Origin: an uncultured Flavobacteriaceae bacterium
GTDB lineage: Bacteria; Bacteroidota; Bacteroidia; Flavobacteriales; Flavobacteriaceae
Reading direction: 5' to 3'
Length of the DNA: 64,000 nucleotides
NCBI GenBank assembly: GCA_913045325.1
Contig: CAJWPZ010000007.1
Coordinates: 1 to 64,000, forward strand
In this document: positions 18,973 through 27,898 of the stretch, in pieces
Position numbering within the stretch: position 1 is the stretch's first letter
Layout of the letters: each line of letters begins with the position of its first letter
Notes under the pieces: model-generated
Databases searched by the model: none
Told to the model about the DNA's origin: nothing
Seen by the model: the letters and a program-made list of their open reading frames with translations, nothing else
Program-made: the position numbers and the translations under genes

Positions 18973-19311
18973 CTATTTTTTTTTCAAATCTAATTTTTCA
19001 GCAAAATAATCACAGAAGTCTTTCATTGTTGCTGTCATCTTCTCATCGTTTGTAGCGCGATTAAATGTGTCTGCCATGGCGCTTAATGTTTGATGAAAAA
19101 ATATTTTCATTTCATCTAAAGGCATATCCTTGGTCCATAAATCTATGCGCATAGATTCTTTTGCCTTAGCATCCCAGACAGAAAGGAGCATCGCTTGTGC
19201 CTCTTGATTATTAACACCGCCATCTTTTGCACTCCAGTGCAATTTTTCTGGAACCTTGTTCTCGTCTAGTGAAACATCAATGATGATTTTTGATTTGTTT
19301 GAAACTGCCAT
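18973..19311 (-). CDS. gldC: Gliding motility protein GldC
   Basis: A 112-residue soluble protein matching GldC, with the family pattern SKIIIDVSLDENKVPEKLHWSA written here in part as DENKVPEKLHW, and a helical C-terminus. In Flavobacterium, gldB and gldC form an operon; GldC raises gliding efficiency but is not absolutely required. The ATG shares one base with the gldB stop (TAATG), so the pair is translationally coupled. Confidence 0.92.
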   Translation of the reverse strand: MAVSNKSKIIIDVSLDENKVPEKLHWSAKDGGVNNQEAQAMLLSVWDAKAKESMRIDLWTKDMPLDEMKIFFHQTLSAMADTFNRATNDEKMTATMKDFCDYFAEKLDLKKK

Positions 19312-20270
19312 TACTTTTTTGGTTTGTATTTAGATTTTCTATAGAGAGCTTCTGCATCGAAGACTAATAATTGTTGTGGTGTGATGTCGTTATTTTTCAT
19401 AAAAGAGCGCACTATTTTCCACCCTAAATAGCGCCCTAGCATAGGAGAAGATTCATTATCAAGTTCTAGATAAAACTTAGAAAAAGGAGCATTTGATATA
19501 AATCTTGGGGTAAGACCAGGATCTGTACTAAATAAAAGTTCTTTTTCGATAAAATAACGCCACATATACACTTGGTTTTCTTCAGCCCATTGCCACTGGT
19601 TTTCTGTGTATCCAATTTTAGAGGCGTCACTAGTAGTGGGTAGCCATATTTGTTGTAAATACAGTTGTTTCCCAAAATAAATCATCTGCTCCAAAAAAGT
19701 ATTTTTTGTTGGTAGTGAGATGTATTTTTGAGCATAGGCCTTTGCAATATCAATAGGTAGTTGAGAAGGGTTTAAATTTTTAACAATGTATCTTTTAATG
19801 TCTGAGTAGTAGCGATGGTCTTGGCCAAGGTAATTATCTAAAGACAACAGCAGCAAGGTGTCAGAGGCAACAATGACTCTGTTTTGATAATCAACATCAC
19901 TTATTAAAGTAACGGTAGTGGGCGCCCTAAAACGAGGAAAATAATAGGTGATGTGCTGAAACAAAGGCCCTAGTTTATCTGCTAGGAATCTTTGATCAGG
20001 AAATGTTTTTAAAACTTCATCGGCCATTTCTTGCTGCAATGGACTTTGCATCCGAGCTATCCAAATACTATCTGGAATCCTTTGAGGAAAAAACATAGGG
20101 AACTTTTTTTTTAAAGGCCCAAGAGAATCAATAGGTGAATTAGCAAATTGTTTGTCAAATCTAAGTATAGATACCTCAATAGGTATTTTTGAAATTTCAT
20201 TTTGAAGATCACCTGATTTATCACACCCAAAGAGTGATAAAGCCACTAAAAATAAAATAAATTTTTGCAT
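19311..20270 (-). CDS. gldB: Gliding motility lipoprotein GldB
   Basis: A 319-residue lipoprotein with a signal peptide ending in the lipobox LFGC (Cys16), placing it in the cell envelope. GldB is required for gliding in Flavobacterium johnsoniae. Visible family features are the N-terminal segment IPIEVSILRFDKQF and the C-terminal MLGRYLGWKIVRSFMKNN. It is followed directly by gldC and is divergent from nadE. Confidence 0.92.
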   Translation of the reverse strand: MQKFILFLVALSLFGCDKSGDLQNEISKIPIEVSILRFDKQFANSPIDSLGPLKKKFPMFFPQRIPDSIWIARMQSPLQQEMADEVLKTFPDQRFLADKLGPLFQHITYYFPRFRAPTTVTLISDVDYQNRVIVASDTLLLLSLDNYLGQDHRYYSDIKRYIVKNLNPSQLPIDIAKAYAQKYISLPTKNTFLEQMIYFGKQLYLQQIWLPTTSDASKIGYTENQWQWAEENQVYMWRYFIEKELLFSTDPGLTPRFISNAPFSKFYLELDNESSPMLGRYLGWKIVRSFMKNNDITPQQLLVFDAEALYRKSKYKPKK

Positions 20271-20454
20271 ATAATTAAAGGTGCTAAGCTATGGAACGAA
20301 ATTCCTTTTTATTAATTTTACAAATAAGGCAAATAATTCGTATTTTAAAAATGTAAAAATACAATTTTAACAATCATTGTAATACCTTATTGGCCTCAGA
20401 AATTTTAAAATACTGAAGATCAAATAAAATAATTCATCGCTTTAAACCAACAAC

Positions 20455-21243
20455 ATGCAGGTAGAAAAACTAACAGCTCATATAGTACAATGGCTAAAAC
20501 AATATGCCCTAGAATCAAAAATGGATGGATTTGTAATTGGAGTTAGCGGCGGAGTAGATAGCGCTGTTACGTCAACTCTGTGCGCCATGACAGGGCTTAA
20601 AACGCTGTGTGTAGAAATGCCTATTCACCAAAGCAAAGAACAAGTAACAAGAGCACAGGAGCATATTGCTGGATTAGAAAAGCAATTTACTGGAGTTACA
20701 AGCACCCAAGTAGATCTCTCAGAGCTGTTTGAAGGTTTTAAAACACAACTACCAGAAATTAGCAACTCAGACACCCTTAGGCTATCACTGGCCAACACAA
20801 GGGCAAGACTTAGAATGACAACCCTATATTATTTTGCTGGAATACATAAGTATTTAGTGGCTGGTACCGGAAACAAAGTAGAAGATTTTGGTGTTGGGTT
20901 TTACACCAAATATGGAGATGGAGGGGTAGATCTTAGTCCTATTGCAGATTTACTAAAGAGCCAGGTATACACCCTAGCAAAATATCTCAAGGTATCTAAA
21001 GATATCTTGGAGGCAGCTCCTACAGATGGGCTCTTTGGAGATAGCCGCACAGACCAAGATCAAATTGGTGCAAGCTATGATGAATTAGAATGGGCCATGA
21101 AAATGCAAGAATCAGGTAACACCGCTGGTAACTTTAGCCCTAGAGAAGAAGAGGTCTTTAAAATATACACCCGTCTCAACAAAGCCAACAAGCACAAAAT
21201 GGAACCCATACCAATTTGTGAGATACCATTGGAGTTTATATAA
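20455..21243 (+). CDS. nadE: NAD+ synthase (ammonia-dependent type)
   Basis: Makes NAD+ from nicotinic acid adenine dinucleotide with ATP. The ATP-pyrophosphatase loop SGGVDS is at residues 31-36, with GTGNKVEDFGVGFYTKYGDG-type and APTDGLFGDSRTDQDQIG regions later. At 262 residues it lacks the N-terminal glutaminase domain, so it should use free ammonia. The divergent gldB-nadE arrangement is typical of the family. Confidence 0.95.
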   Translation: MQVEKLTAHIVQWLKQYALESKMDGFVIGVSGGVDSAVTSTLCAMTGLKTLCVEMPIHQSKEQVTRAQEHIAGLEKQFTGVTSTQVDLSELFEGFKTQLPEISNSDTLRLSLANTRARLRMTTLYYFAGIHKYLVAGTGNKVEDFGVGFYTKYGDGGVDLSPIADLLKSQVYTLAKYLKVSKDILEAAPTDGLFGDSRTDQDQIGASYDELEWAMKMQESGNTAGNFSPREEEVFKIYTRLNKANKHKMEPIPICEIPLEFI

Positions 21244-21338
21244 GTAACCATCCATGGCAGGCTCAACAACAATCTAAAAGAGTTTTAGCATGTATTTAAT
21301 GGTTAATATTATGTAGTAAAAGTATTACAAAAACTCCA

Positions 21339-21368
21339 TTGCTTTTCCATAAAGCATTGTTACATTTG
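21339..21368 (+). promoter_or_regulatory. Promoter of the response-regulator gene
   Basis: TTG at 21339-21341, a 19-bp spacer, and TACATTTG at 21361-21368 match the Bacteroidota TTG-N19-TAnnTTTG promoter exactly. The predicted start near 21375 gives a leader of about 32 nt. Confidence 0.75.
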
Positions 21369-21406
21369 TTATTATAGATTGCATTAAATGCAAAAAAACC
21401 TAGCAC

Positions 21407-22039
21407 ATGAAGACAGTATTTATTGCAGATAATCATCCTGTTACCAGAAAAGGTATCGCGTGCATGCTTAAAAACAATAAGAAGTTTGCAATTTTAGGTA
21501 AGGCTGGAAATGCTGAAGATTTATATAAAAGTCTAAGAGAAAGCACTCCAGATATTCTTGTCATGGAGATTGACATTCCTCAAATAAACGGTATTAATGC
21601 ATTACGCAACATTAAAACAGAATTTCCTAAAATGCGCGTACTTATATTCTCTACACACCCCGAAGAAATTTATGCACTTCGAGCTATTAAATCTGGTGCT
21701 GCGGGATATGTTCCGAAAACAGCGACCACCAAGACCTTTATAAAAGCAATGAAGCAAATTGCAAAAGGTGGCATTTTCTTAAATGAAGAATTAACATCTA
21801 CATTTACAAGTAGAAACGTAGGAGAGAGTAACGCGATAAGCCGTTATAAAAAACTATCTTCAAGAGAGATTGAAGTACTTAATCTACTGAGTAGCGGTAA
21901 AAGAAATAAAGATATTGCCAACGCGCTAGACATTAACGAAAAAACGGTAAGCACCTACAAAACAAGATTACTTAAAAAACTAAAAGTAGACAACCTAGCA
22001 GATTTAATACATCAGTCTAGAATGTTTCAGTTTGGATAA
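21407..22039 (+). CDS. LuxR-type response regulator with Glu in place of the phospho-acceptor Asp
   Basis: A 210-residue protein with an N-terminal receiver domain (1-120) and a C-terminal LuxR/GerE helix-turn-helix (about 145-205, LSSREIEVL and NEKTVSTY). In the usual receiver motif the phospho-acceptor Asp would sit at residue 54, but the sequence is LVMEID, so it is Glu. One of the two acidic residues near the N-terminus is Asn (ADNHP). The Ser/Thr and Lys switch residues (FSTH, VPKTA) remain. This suggests a regulator that is constitutively active or controlled without phosphorylation. No histidine kinase is next to it. The gene ends one base before the convergent dnaG stop. Confidence 0.9.
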   Translation: MKTVFIADNHPVTRKGIACMLKNNKKFAILGKAGNAEDLYKSLRESTPDILVMEIDIPQINGINALRNIKTEFPKMRVLIFSTHPEEIYALRAIKSGAAGYVPKTATTKTFIKAMKQIAKGGIFLNEELTSTFTSRNVGESNAISRYKKLSSREIEVLNLLSSGKRNKDIANALDINEKTVSTYKTRLLKKLKVDNLADLIHQSRMFQFG

Positions 22040-22040
22040 C

Positions 22041-24002
22041 CTACACTACTCTTCTTAATTTTTCTGACAAAATACCGTGCAGGATGTTATAATCTTTCAC
22101 TGTTTCAAGCACACTTCTATCTTTATAAGATCCGTTCTCTACTGGAGAATCAACAAGGTCTTTTATCTTTAAGGTAATTAAAAACCTGCGTAGATTTAAG
22201 ATGGTTTCACTTACTATTTGGGATACACCACTATTTTTGCCTTTTACATATATCTCCATGCGCTCCCAATCATGCAAGGCATGTCTTTCATCATCCATTA
22301 AGATATCTGACACTAAACTTGCTGTTTCTGCCTCTAGTTCGTTTATAAAGGTGTCTACTTGAAAATCTTTCCCTTGATTAAACTGGGTTATTATTTCAGT
22401 ATATAGACTCTTAAATGTTTCATTTGTAAACTCAATTTCATCATCTTGAAGGTCTAGGTAAATTTTTTCAAATACCTTACTTGAGCTAATTTCTGGTTTA
22501 AATGAAATCTCTCCTTTTTCATCTGCCTCTAATATAAGATCTTCAAAATCTTCCTGTGAAGCGCCATACAACAATAGAATTTCAATAATTTTACGCTCTA
22601 ATTCAAAAAGTTCATCTATTTTTTTTGTTGGCTGGCTCTTGGGTGTAATAACATTAAAAGCTTGTTGTGTAGGTGCCGTTTTCTTAGATTGATCTTTGGC
22701 TTCTTTTTGTAGTAACTGAGCAAGAGTATTAAACAATACTTGCTCGCTAATATCCATGATACGCGCACATTCTTTAATGTAAACTTCGCGTTTTATATGA
22801 TCTGGTATTTTAGAGATACTCACTACCATATCTCTGATAGTATCGGCTTTTTTAATAGGATCATTAACAGCCTCTTTGGCTAGTAATGAGGCCTTGAAGG
22901 AAATAAAATCTTTTGCATTTTCTAAAAGGTAGCTCTGCAGGACATCTAAAGTGTTGTTTTTAGCAAAACTGTCTGGATCTTCTCCCTCTGGAAAGGTGCA
23001 AATCTTAACATTCATACCTTGTTCTAGAATAAGATCAACCCCTCTTATAGAGGCTCTTAAACCAGCCGCATCTCCATCAAACAAGACAGTAATGTTTTGG
23101 GTTAATCTATTTACCAGGCGTATTTGCTCTGGAGTTAAGGCAGTACCTGAAGAGGAAACCACATTAGAAATACCACGCTGGGCAAATTGTATTACATCTG
23201 TATAGCCCTCAACTAGGTAACAATTATCTTCTTTGGCAATGCTCTGTTTGGCATTATAAATACCATATAACACCTTGCTCTTATGATACACATCACTCTC
23301 TGGAGAGTTTAAATACTTAGCGGCTTTTTTATCATTGGTTAAAATTCTACCCCCAAAACCTAAGGTACGACCACTCATACTTAAAATGGGAAACATCACC
23401 CGTCCCTTAAAGCGGTCAAACTGTTTTTCTTGCTTTACAATAGACAACCCTGTTTGCTCTAGAAATTCTAGCTTGTACCCCTTTTTGATTGCTTGATCTG
23501 TAAAGGCAGACCAGCTGTCTATAGAATATCCTAACTTAAATTTCTCTATTGTTTGTTGTGTAAAGCCACGTTCTTTAAAATAAGAAAGTCCTATGGCCTT
23601 TCCTGGCTCTGTTTTTAATAAGTTGCTATGGAAATATCCAGTAGCATACTCATTGACCAAATAAAGACTCTCTCGAGCGTCTGCTTGTTGTTTTTGCTCA
23701 TCTGTTTGGGCTATTTCTTCTATTTCTATACCGTACTTTTTTGCAAGGTATTTTATAGCCTCTGGATAGGTGAAATGTTCATGCTCCATTAAAAAAGTAA
23801 CGGCATTGCCGCCTTTTCCGCTAGAGAAATCTTTCCAGATTTGCTTTACTGGAGACACCATAAAACTTGGGCTTCGCTCATCTGTGAAGGGGCTTAAGCC
23901 TTTAAAATTACTTCCAGATTTTTTGAGTTGTACAAAATCACCAATCACCTCCTCTACACGAGCAGTTTCAAATACAGTATCTATGGTGGAACGACTTATC
24001 AT
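22041..24002 (-). CDS. dnaG: DNA primase DnaG with degenerate zinc site
   Basis: Synthesises RNA primers at the replication fork. The 653 residues hold an N-terminal zinc-ribbon-like domain (1-100), the RNA-polymerase/Toprim core (LVEGYTDV and VLFDGDAAG) and a C-terminal helicase-interaction region. The four zinc ligands expected from the CHC2 family are replaced: Ser37, Thr40, Asp58 and Ser61 in LSPFTDE and KDFSSG. The fold around them (SPSFMVSP, KQIW) is kept. I believe this loss is shared by other Flavobacteriia. It converges on the response regulator gene with a 1-bp gap. Confidence 0.96.
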   Translation of the reverse strand: MISRSTIDTVFETARVEEVIGDFVQLKKSGSNFKGLSPFTDERSPSFMVSPVKQIWKDFSSGKGGNAVTFLMEHEHFTYPEAIKYLAKKYGIEIEEIAQTDEQKQQADARESLYLVNEYATGYFHSNLLKTEPGKAIGLSYFKERGFTQQTIEKFKLGYSIDSWSAFTDQAIKKGYKLEFLEQTGLSIVKQEKQFDRFKGRVMFPILSMSGRTLGFGGRILTNDKKAAKYLNSPESDVYHKSKVLYGIYNAKQSIAKEDNCYLVEGYTDVIQFAQRGISNVVSSSGTALTPEQIRLVNRLTQNITVLFDGDAAGLRASIRGVDLILEQGMNVKICTFPEGEDPDSFAKNNTLDVLQSYLLENAKDFISFKASLLAKEAVNDPIKKADTIRDMVVSISKIPDHIKREVYIKECARIMDISEQVLFNTLAQLLQKEAKDQSKKTAPTQQAFNVITPKSQPTKKIDELFELERKIIEILLLYGASQEDFEDLILEADEKGEISFKPEISSSKVFEKIYLDLQDDEIEFTNETFKSLYTEIITQFNQGKDFQVDTFINELEAETASLVSDILMDDERHALHDWERMEIYVKGKNSGVSQIVSETILNLRRFLITLKIKDLVDSPVENGSYKDRSVLETVKDYNILHGILSEKLRRVV

Positions 24003-24075
24003 AAGTTATGGCAACGGTTTGTAAAACTACATAAATGATTGTTCAATATATAAAATGTACCTCACATTTACGTAT

Positions 24076-24100
24076 AAAAAAAGGAAGGATTACTTCTTCC
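24076..24100 (-). terminator. Terminator overlapping the end of the polyprenyl synthase gene
   Basis: On the minus strand GGAAG...CTTCC is followed by seven T residues. The stem begins inside the last codons and the stop of the polyprenyl synthase gene, so it is compact but plausible. Confidence 0.6.
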
Positions 24101-25067
24101 TATCGATAACGTAATTTACCATAAGCTTTAATGAATCTTTATATGGCGAGCTTGGATAGGCATCAAGAATAACCAATGCTTTTTGCTGGTAGTCTTTCAT
24201 TTGCTTTTCGGCATAATCAAGCCCGCCAATTGTTTTTACATAGGCTATCACTTGCTTGACACGATCTTTATCTTTGTTGTGGTTTTTTACTGAGTTTATG
24301 AGCCAGCTTTTGTCTTTAGAAGATGCGTTATTAATGGCATAAATTAAAGGAAGTGTCATTTTTTGCTCTTTAATATCGATACCCGTTGGCTTTCCAATTG
24401 CTTGGGATGAATAATCAAACAAATCATCTTTTATCTGAAATGCAATACCTATTAGTTCCCCAAAACTTCGCATTGCTTCTACTTGATGCTCCTGAGAATG
24501 CACAGATTTGGCTCCCATAGCACAACATGCTGCAATGAGTGTTGCTGTTTTTTGACGTATAATTTCAAAGTAAATGGCCTCTGTAATATCTAAGTTTCTT
24601 GCCTTTTCTATTTGAAGCAGCTCCCCCTCGCTCATTTCACGTACTGCTACAGAGATAATTTTTAGTAAATCAAAATCATCATTATCTATAGAAAGCAGTA
24701 AGCCTTTTGATAATAAAAAATCACCAACCAATACTGCAATTTTATTTTTCCAAAGTGCATTTACAGAAAAGAACCCTCTTCTGCGGTCACTATCATCAAC
24801 CACATCATCATGCACAAGGGTTGCCGTGTGTATAAGCTCTATAACTGAGGCGCCTCTGTAGGTTCTTTCATTAACCTGGCCCTCATTGTTCATCTTAGCG
24901 ATAAGAAACACAAACATGGGGCGCATTTGCTTTCCTTTTCTGTTGACAACGTAATGTGTGATTTTATTGAGCAGCGAAACTTTTGAGGTCATGGAATTTG
25001 AAAATTTCTTTTCAAAGAGTTCCATCTCTTTCTCTATAGGGAGTTTTATTTGTGCTACTGTTTTCAT
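24090..25067 (-). CDS. All-trans polyprenyl diphosphate synthase
   Basis: A trans-prenyltransferase that condenses isopentenyl diphosphate onto an allylic diphosphate, probably making the side chain of menaquinone. The first Asp-rich motif is VHDDVVDDSDRRRG and the second is KDDLFDY; GKQMRPMF near the N-terminus is also typical. The length is 325 residues from MKTVAQIKLP, two codons after an alternative ATG at 25073. It follows the fusion gene upstream on the same strand by about 60 bp. Chain length cannot be set from sequence alone. Confidence 0.93.
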   Translation of the reverse strand: MKTVAQIKLPIEKEMELFEKKFSNSMTSKVSLLNKITHYVVNRKGKQMRPMFVFLIAKMNNEGQVNERTYRGASVIELIHTATLVHDDVVDDSDRRRGFFSVNALWKNKIAVLVGDFLLSKGLLLSIDNDDFDLLKIISVAVREMSEGELLQIEKARNLDITEAIYFEIIRQKTATLIAACCAMGAKSVHSQEHQVEAMRSFGELIGIAFQIKDDLFDYSSQAIGKPTGIDIKEQKMTLPLIYAINNASSKDKSWLINSVKNHNKDKDRVKQVIAYVKTIGGLDYAEKQMKDYQQKALVILDAYPSSPYKDSLKLMVNYVIDRKK

Positions 25068-25127
25068 TGGCATATCAAAAGTACGTTAAATAGTAAGAGC
25101 TTATTTATAGTAGATAAAAAGCACAGG

Positions 25128-27659
25128 CTATTTCTTAGCTTTTGTTCTATTTCTGTACAAAGAAACATCAACACAGTTTATCATTTGTTGTGCATCAACT
25201 GGAACACCTAAAAACTTTTCGATGCGCGCTATCTCTGTTGCAGGGTTCTCTAAAACATCTGTATAGTTAACGTATAATATTTCTACACCCGGCTCGCTTT
25301 TATCCCAAAGGGTAACATTGGCTACTAATTTCTGATATTTATTATACAAAGTAACCGGAAACTCCTGCTCACTTTTGCCAATCATCTTTTGTTGAGACTG
25401 GATAATTTCATTTAAATCTCTACGCATAAAAATGATTTTATACCGAAGGGTTGAGTCTAAATATTTAAGCAGCGGCGCAACAACTTTAACGGCCTTTTCT
25501 TGTCCCTTTGAGAGCCAACTATTGTCTTTGTACAATGACATCACTGGCTTGTACTCATAATACCCTTTAGGGTTTGAGATATCTGCCTCACGGAGTTGAT
25601 CTTGAAGGATATCCACCCCTCCTTTGTCAAGCATTTGCATCATAAGTGAGGTTCCAGATCTAGGCAAACCAGAAACTATTGTTACTTGATTTTCTTGATA
25701 TACATTAGAAACCTCTGCCGTGTAATCGATATCTAGGGCTTCTTTTTTTATGATATTATCCAAAGATTGTTTTGCCTTATGAAATTCTTTAGGCTTTAAT
25801 GAATTTGCCATCTCATAAGCAATCTTGGCATTTTCTATATCCCCAAGTTTTTCAAGCGCTTGACCAAGTATTAAATGAGCCTTCGGGAAATACTTAACAA
25901 TCTCTATACTGGTTAAAGCATACTCTGCTGCCTCCTCATACTCTTGTTTGTGCAGTAATATTTCTGCCATTAAAGTATAGTAGGTTGCCTTTTCAGGTTC
26001 TTTTTCTATTGCTTTCTCCAATTGCGGTATTGCGGTATCTAGATTACCCAATACAAAATTAAGAGTTGCTTTTTTGTACAATATTTGCCCAGTAACAGTA
26101 GTGCTTTTATCCAAAATAGCAAGAGCTTCTTTAGGTCTACCTATTTCAGATAAAATATAAGACTCTGTTAAATCTAAATTATAATTTATTTCTGTTTTCG
26201 AGTCTTTCACTTTTTGAAGATATTCTTTGGCCAACACAAACTCTTTTTCTAAAACAGCTATGCTTATCAAATTCATGTAAAAAGGAGCCAAATCTGTAGG
26301 GGGTGTTTCCTCTAAAAGTTCTAAAAGTAATTTTTTAGATGAAGCAAAATCTTTTTTACCCAAATAAACTCTCGCTAAGTTGTGCTTTAAATCTATTCTA
26401 GTCTTTTTTATAGCTACCTCAAATTTCTCATCTAGTTTGTCTACATATCCAAGCTCAACGAGTTGCTCCATTGTCTCGGCGTCAGAGAGCGCATCTGTTT
26501 GTGTTGACACTTTAAGATCTCCAAAATCTCCAGGTTCTTTATCCCAACTTTCAATATAGGTAGGGTCTTGGGTCTCTTTGAAAATATCTAGTATCACCTT
26601 ACCGTCCATATCTTTACCAATTGGCAATCCATAATGATGTAATATCGTTGGTGCTACATCAATTAAACCCATACCAAACACCTTTGTATTTTCTTTTATA
26701 TTAGGCCCTGCAGCTACAAACATACCAAACTGTCTGTGCTCTAGGGAGGGAGCAGCCTGTACTTTTGGCATCTCTAGTATTCTTTTCTCTCCAGATTCAA
26801 AACCATGATCAGACATAACAATAACGGTCGTGTCCTTATCAATTAGCTTTAGCTTACGCTCCAACATCATATCTTGAAAAATATAAGACCCTGTTACTGC
26901 TTCTTTAAAAATGTCATAATTTTCTTTTTCTACCCCTGGTAATTTTGGCGGATGGTATTTCATGAAAGAATGACAAAAATGGTCTATCATATCATAGTAC
27001 ACGGCCATAAAATCCCACTCTGATGTCCTTAAAAGTTTTGTAGCTGCATTGTGTACAGAGGTGTTTTGAGAAACAACACTAGCAATGGCTGCCAAACCTC
27101 TGTGCATATCTTGATCTACATCATGAGCTCTAGGAACAAATGGATAGAGATGCGCCTGTGTTATCTCAAAAGGGAACATGCGCAAATCTTTAAATTCATC
27201 CTTTTTTTCCCAAGGATGAATTACAAACTCACTCATTGGAGTTTGTTTTTTTGGATTTCTAGATGTTTTTTGAAAACGGTCTGAAATTATGGTACCATTT
27301 ATAGGTTCTACAGGAAAACTTGGCCACCACCCTACAAGATTTGACTGTAAGCCTTTGTTATGAAAAATATTCCAAAGCGCTCTTGTTTTTCTTGATGTTG
27401 TTGTAACAGGACGAACAGTTTTGGCATCTGGAGTCACTTCAATAAAACCTAAAACACCGTGCTTATCAGGTGTTTTTCCGGTTGCTACAGAGGTCCACAG
27501 CATAGGAGAATAAGGTGGGTTCATGGTACTCATATTTCCATAAACACCCCTCTGAATTAAACCCTTTAGTGCCGGCATTTTACCTTTGGCAATTAAAGGC
27601 CAAATAATGTCCCAATCTGCAGCATCCCAACCTATAAGTAGTACTTTATTTTTCTTCAT
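25128..27659 (-). CDS. Three-part protein: alkaline-phosphatase-superfamily phosphodiesterase, TPR repeats, sulfotransferase
   Basis: A protein of 843 residues without a signal peptide. Residues 1-400 resemble the type I phosphodiesterase/AP superfamily: LIGWDAADWD holds a metal-binding Asp, PPYSPMLWTS...TGKTPDKHG is the nucleophile region, and DMIDHFCH and MSDHGF carry metal ligands. Residues about 430-640 read as tandem TPR helices (for example LYKKATLNFVLGNL). From residue 657 a sulfotransferase-like domain begins, with the PAPS-binding loop GLPRSGTS and a later RRDLNEIIQSQ region. The ATG at 27659 is preferred to a GTG one codon earlier. A 50-residue gene overlaps its start. A role in modifying a surface glycan or lipid is inference only. 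Confidence 0.85.
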   Translation of the reverse strand: MKKNKVLLIGWDAADWDIIWPLIAKGKMPALKGLIQRGVYGNMSTMNPPYSPMLWTSVATGKTPDKHGVLGFIEVTPDAKTVRPVTTTSRKTRALWNIFHNKGLQSNLVGWWPSFPVEPINGTIISDRFQKTSRNPKKQTPMSEFVIHPWEKKDEFKDLRMFPFEITQAHLYPFVPRAHDVDQDMHRGLAAIASVVSQNTSVHNAATKLLRTSEWDFMAVYYDMIDHFCHSFMKYHPPKLPGVEKENYDIFKEAVTGSYIFQDMMLERKLKLIDKDTTVIVMSDHGFESGEKRILEMPKVQAAPSLEHRQFGMFVAAGPNIKENTKVFGMGLIDVAPTILHHYGLPIGKDMDGKVILDIFKETQDPTYIESWDKEPGDFGDLKVSTQTDALSDAETMEQLVELGYVDKLDEKFEVAIKKTRIDLKHNLARVYLGKKDFASSKKLLLELLEETPPTDLAPFYMNLISIAVLEKEFVLAKEYLQKVKDSKTEINYNLDLTESYILSEIGRPKEALAILDKSTTVTGQILYKKATLNFVLGNLDTAIPQLEKAIEKEPEKATYYTLMAEILLHKQEYEEAAEYALTSIEIVKYFPKAHLILGQALEKLGDIENAKIAYEMANSLKPKEFHKAKQSLDNIIKKEALDIDYTAEVSNVYQENQVTIVSGLPRSGTSLMMQMLDKGGVDILQDQLREADISNPKGYYEYKPVMSLYKDNSWLSKGQEKAVKVVAPLLKYLDSTLRYKIIFMRRDLNEIIQSQQKMIGKSEQEFPVTLYNKYQKLVANVTLWDKSEPGVEILYVNYTDVLENPATEIARIEKFLGVPVDAQQMINCVDVSLYRNRTKAKK

Positions 27660-27798
27660 CACTGCGAAATTTATTGTGCGCTATCTTTACTTTTCTCCAG
27701 GCATCAAAGCCAATATCACCCAAAGCCAAAATGGCTAAAGAACCTTCTGGGGTGACTTTTTTGGGATCAAAAACTACTATTTTGGATTTTTCTTTCAT
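27646..27798 (-). CDS. Small protein of 50 residues, coupled to the fusion gene
   Basis: A short frame, MKEKSKIVVFDPKKV...KFRSDEEK, starting at an ATG at 27798. Its last 14 nt overlap the start of the phosphodiesterase/TPR/sulfotransferase gene, so the two are likely translated together. It contains a strand (KIVVFDP), a possible helix (SLAILALGDIGFDAWRKVK) and a charged tail. I do not recognise the family. The overlap, ATG start and A-rich leader are the support; it is too short for length alone to argue for it. Confidence 0.65.
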   Translation of the reverse strand: MKEKSKIVVFDPKKVTPEGSLAILALGDIGFDAWRKVKIAHNKFRSDEEK

Positions 27799-27837
27799 TA
27801 AATTGGATAATATTTAGAGATTCTAGCCAAACTTATA

Positions 27838-27845
27838 TATATTTA
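27838..27845 (+). promoter_or_regulatory. Possible -7 element of the first T9SS cargo gene
   Basis: TATATTTA differs from TAnnTTTG only at the last base and lies 53 bp before the ATG at 27899. No TTG stands at the expected distance. Confidence 0.4.
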
Positions 27846-27898
27846 CTATACTATAACATGGTAAAACTGCGAAAGTTTTCCTTAAAATCCTATTTATT

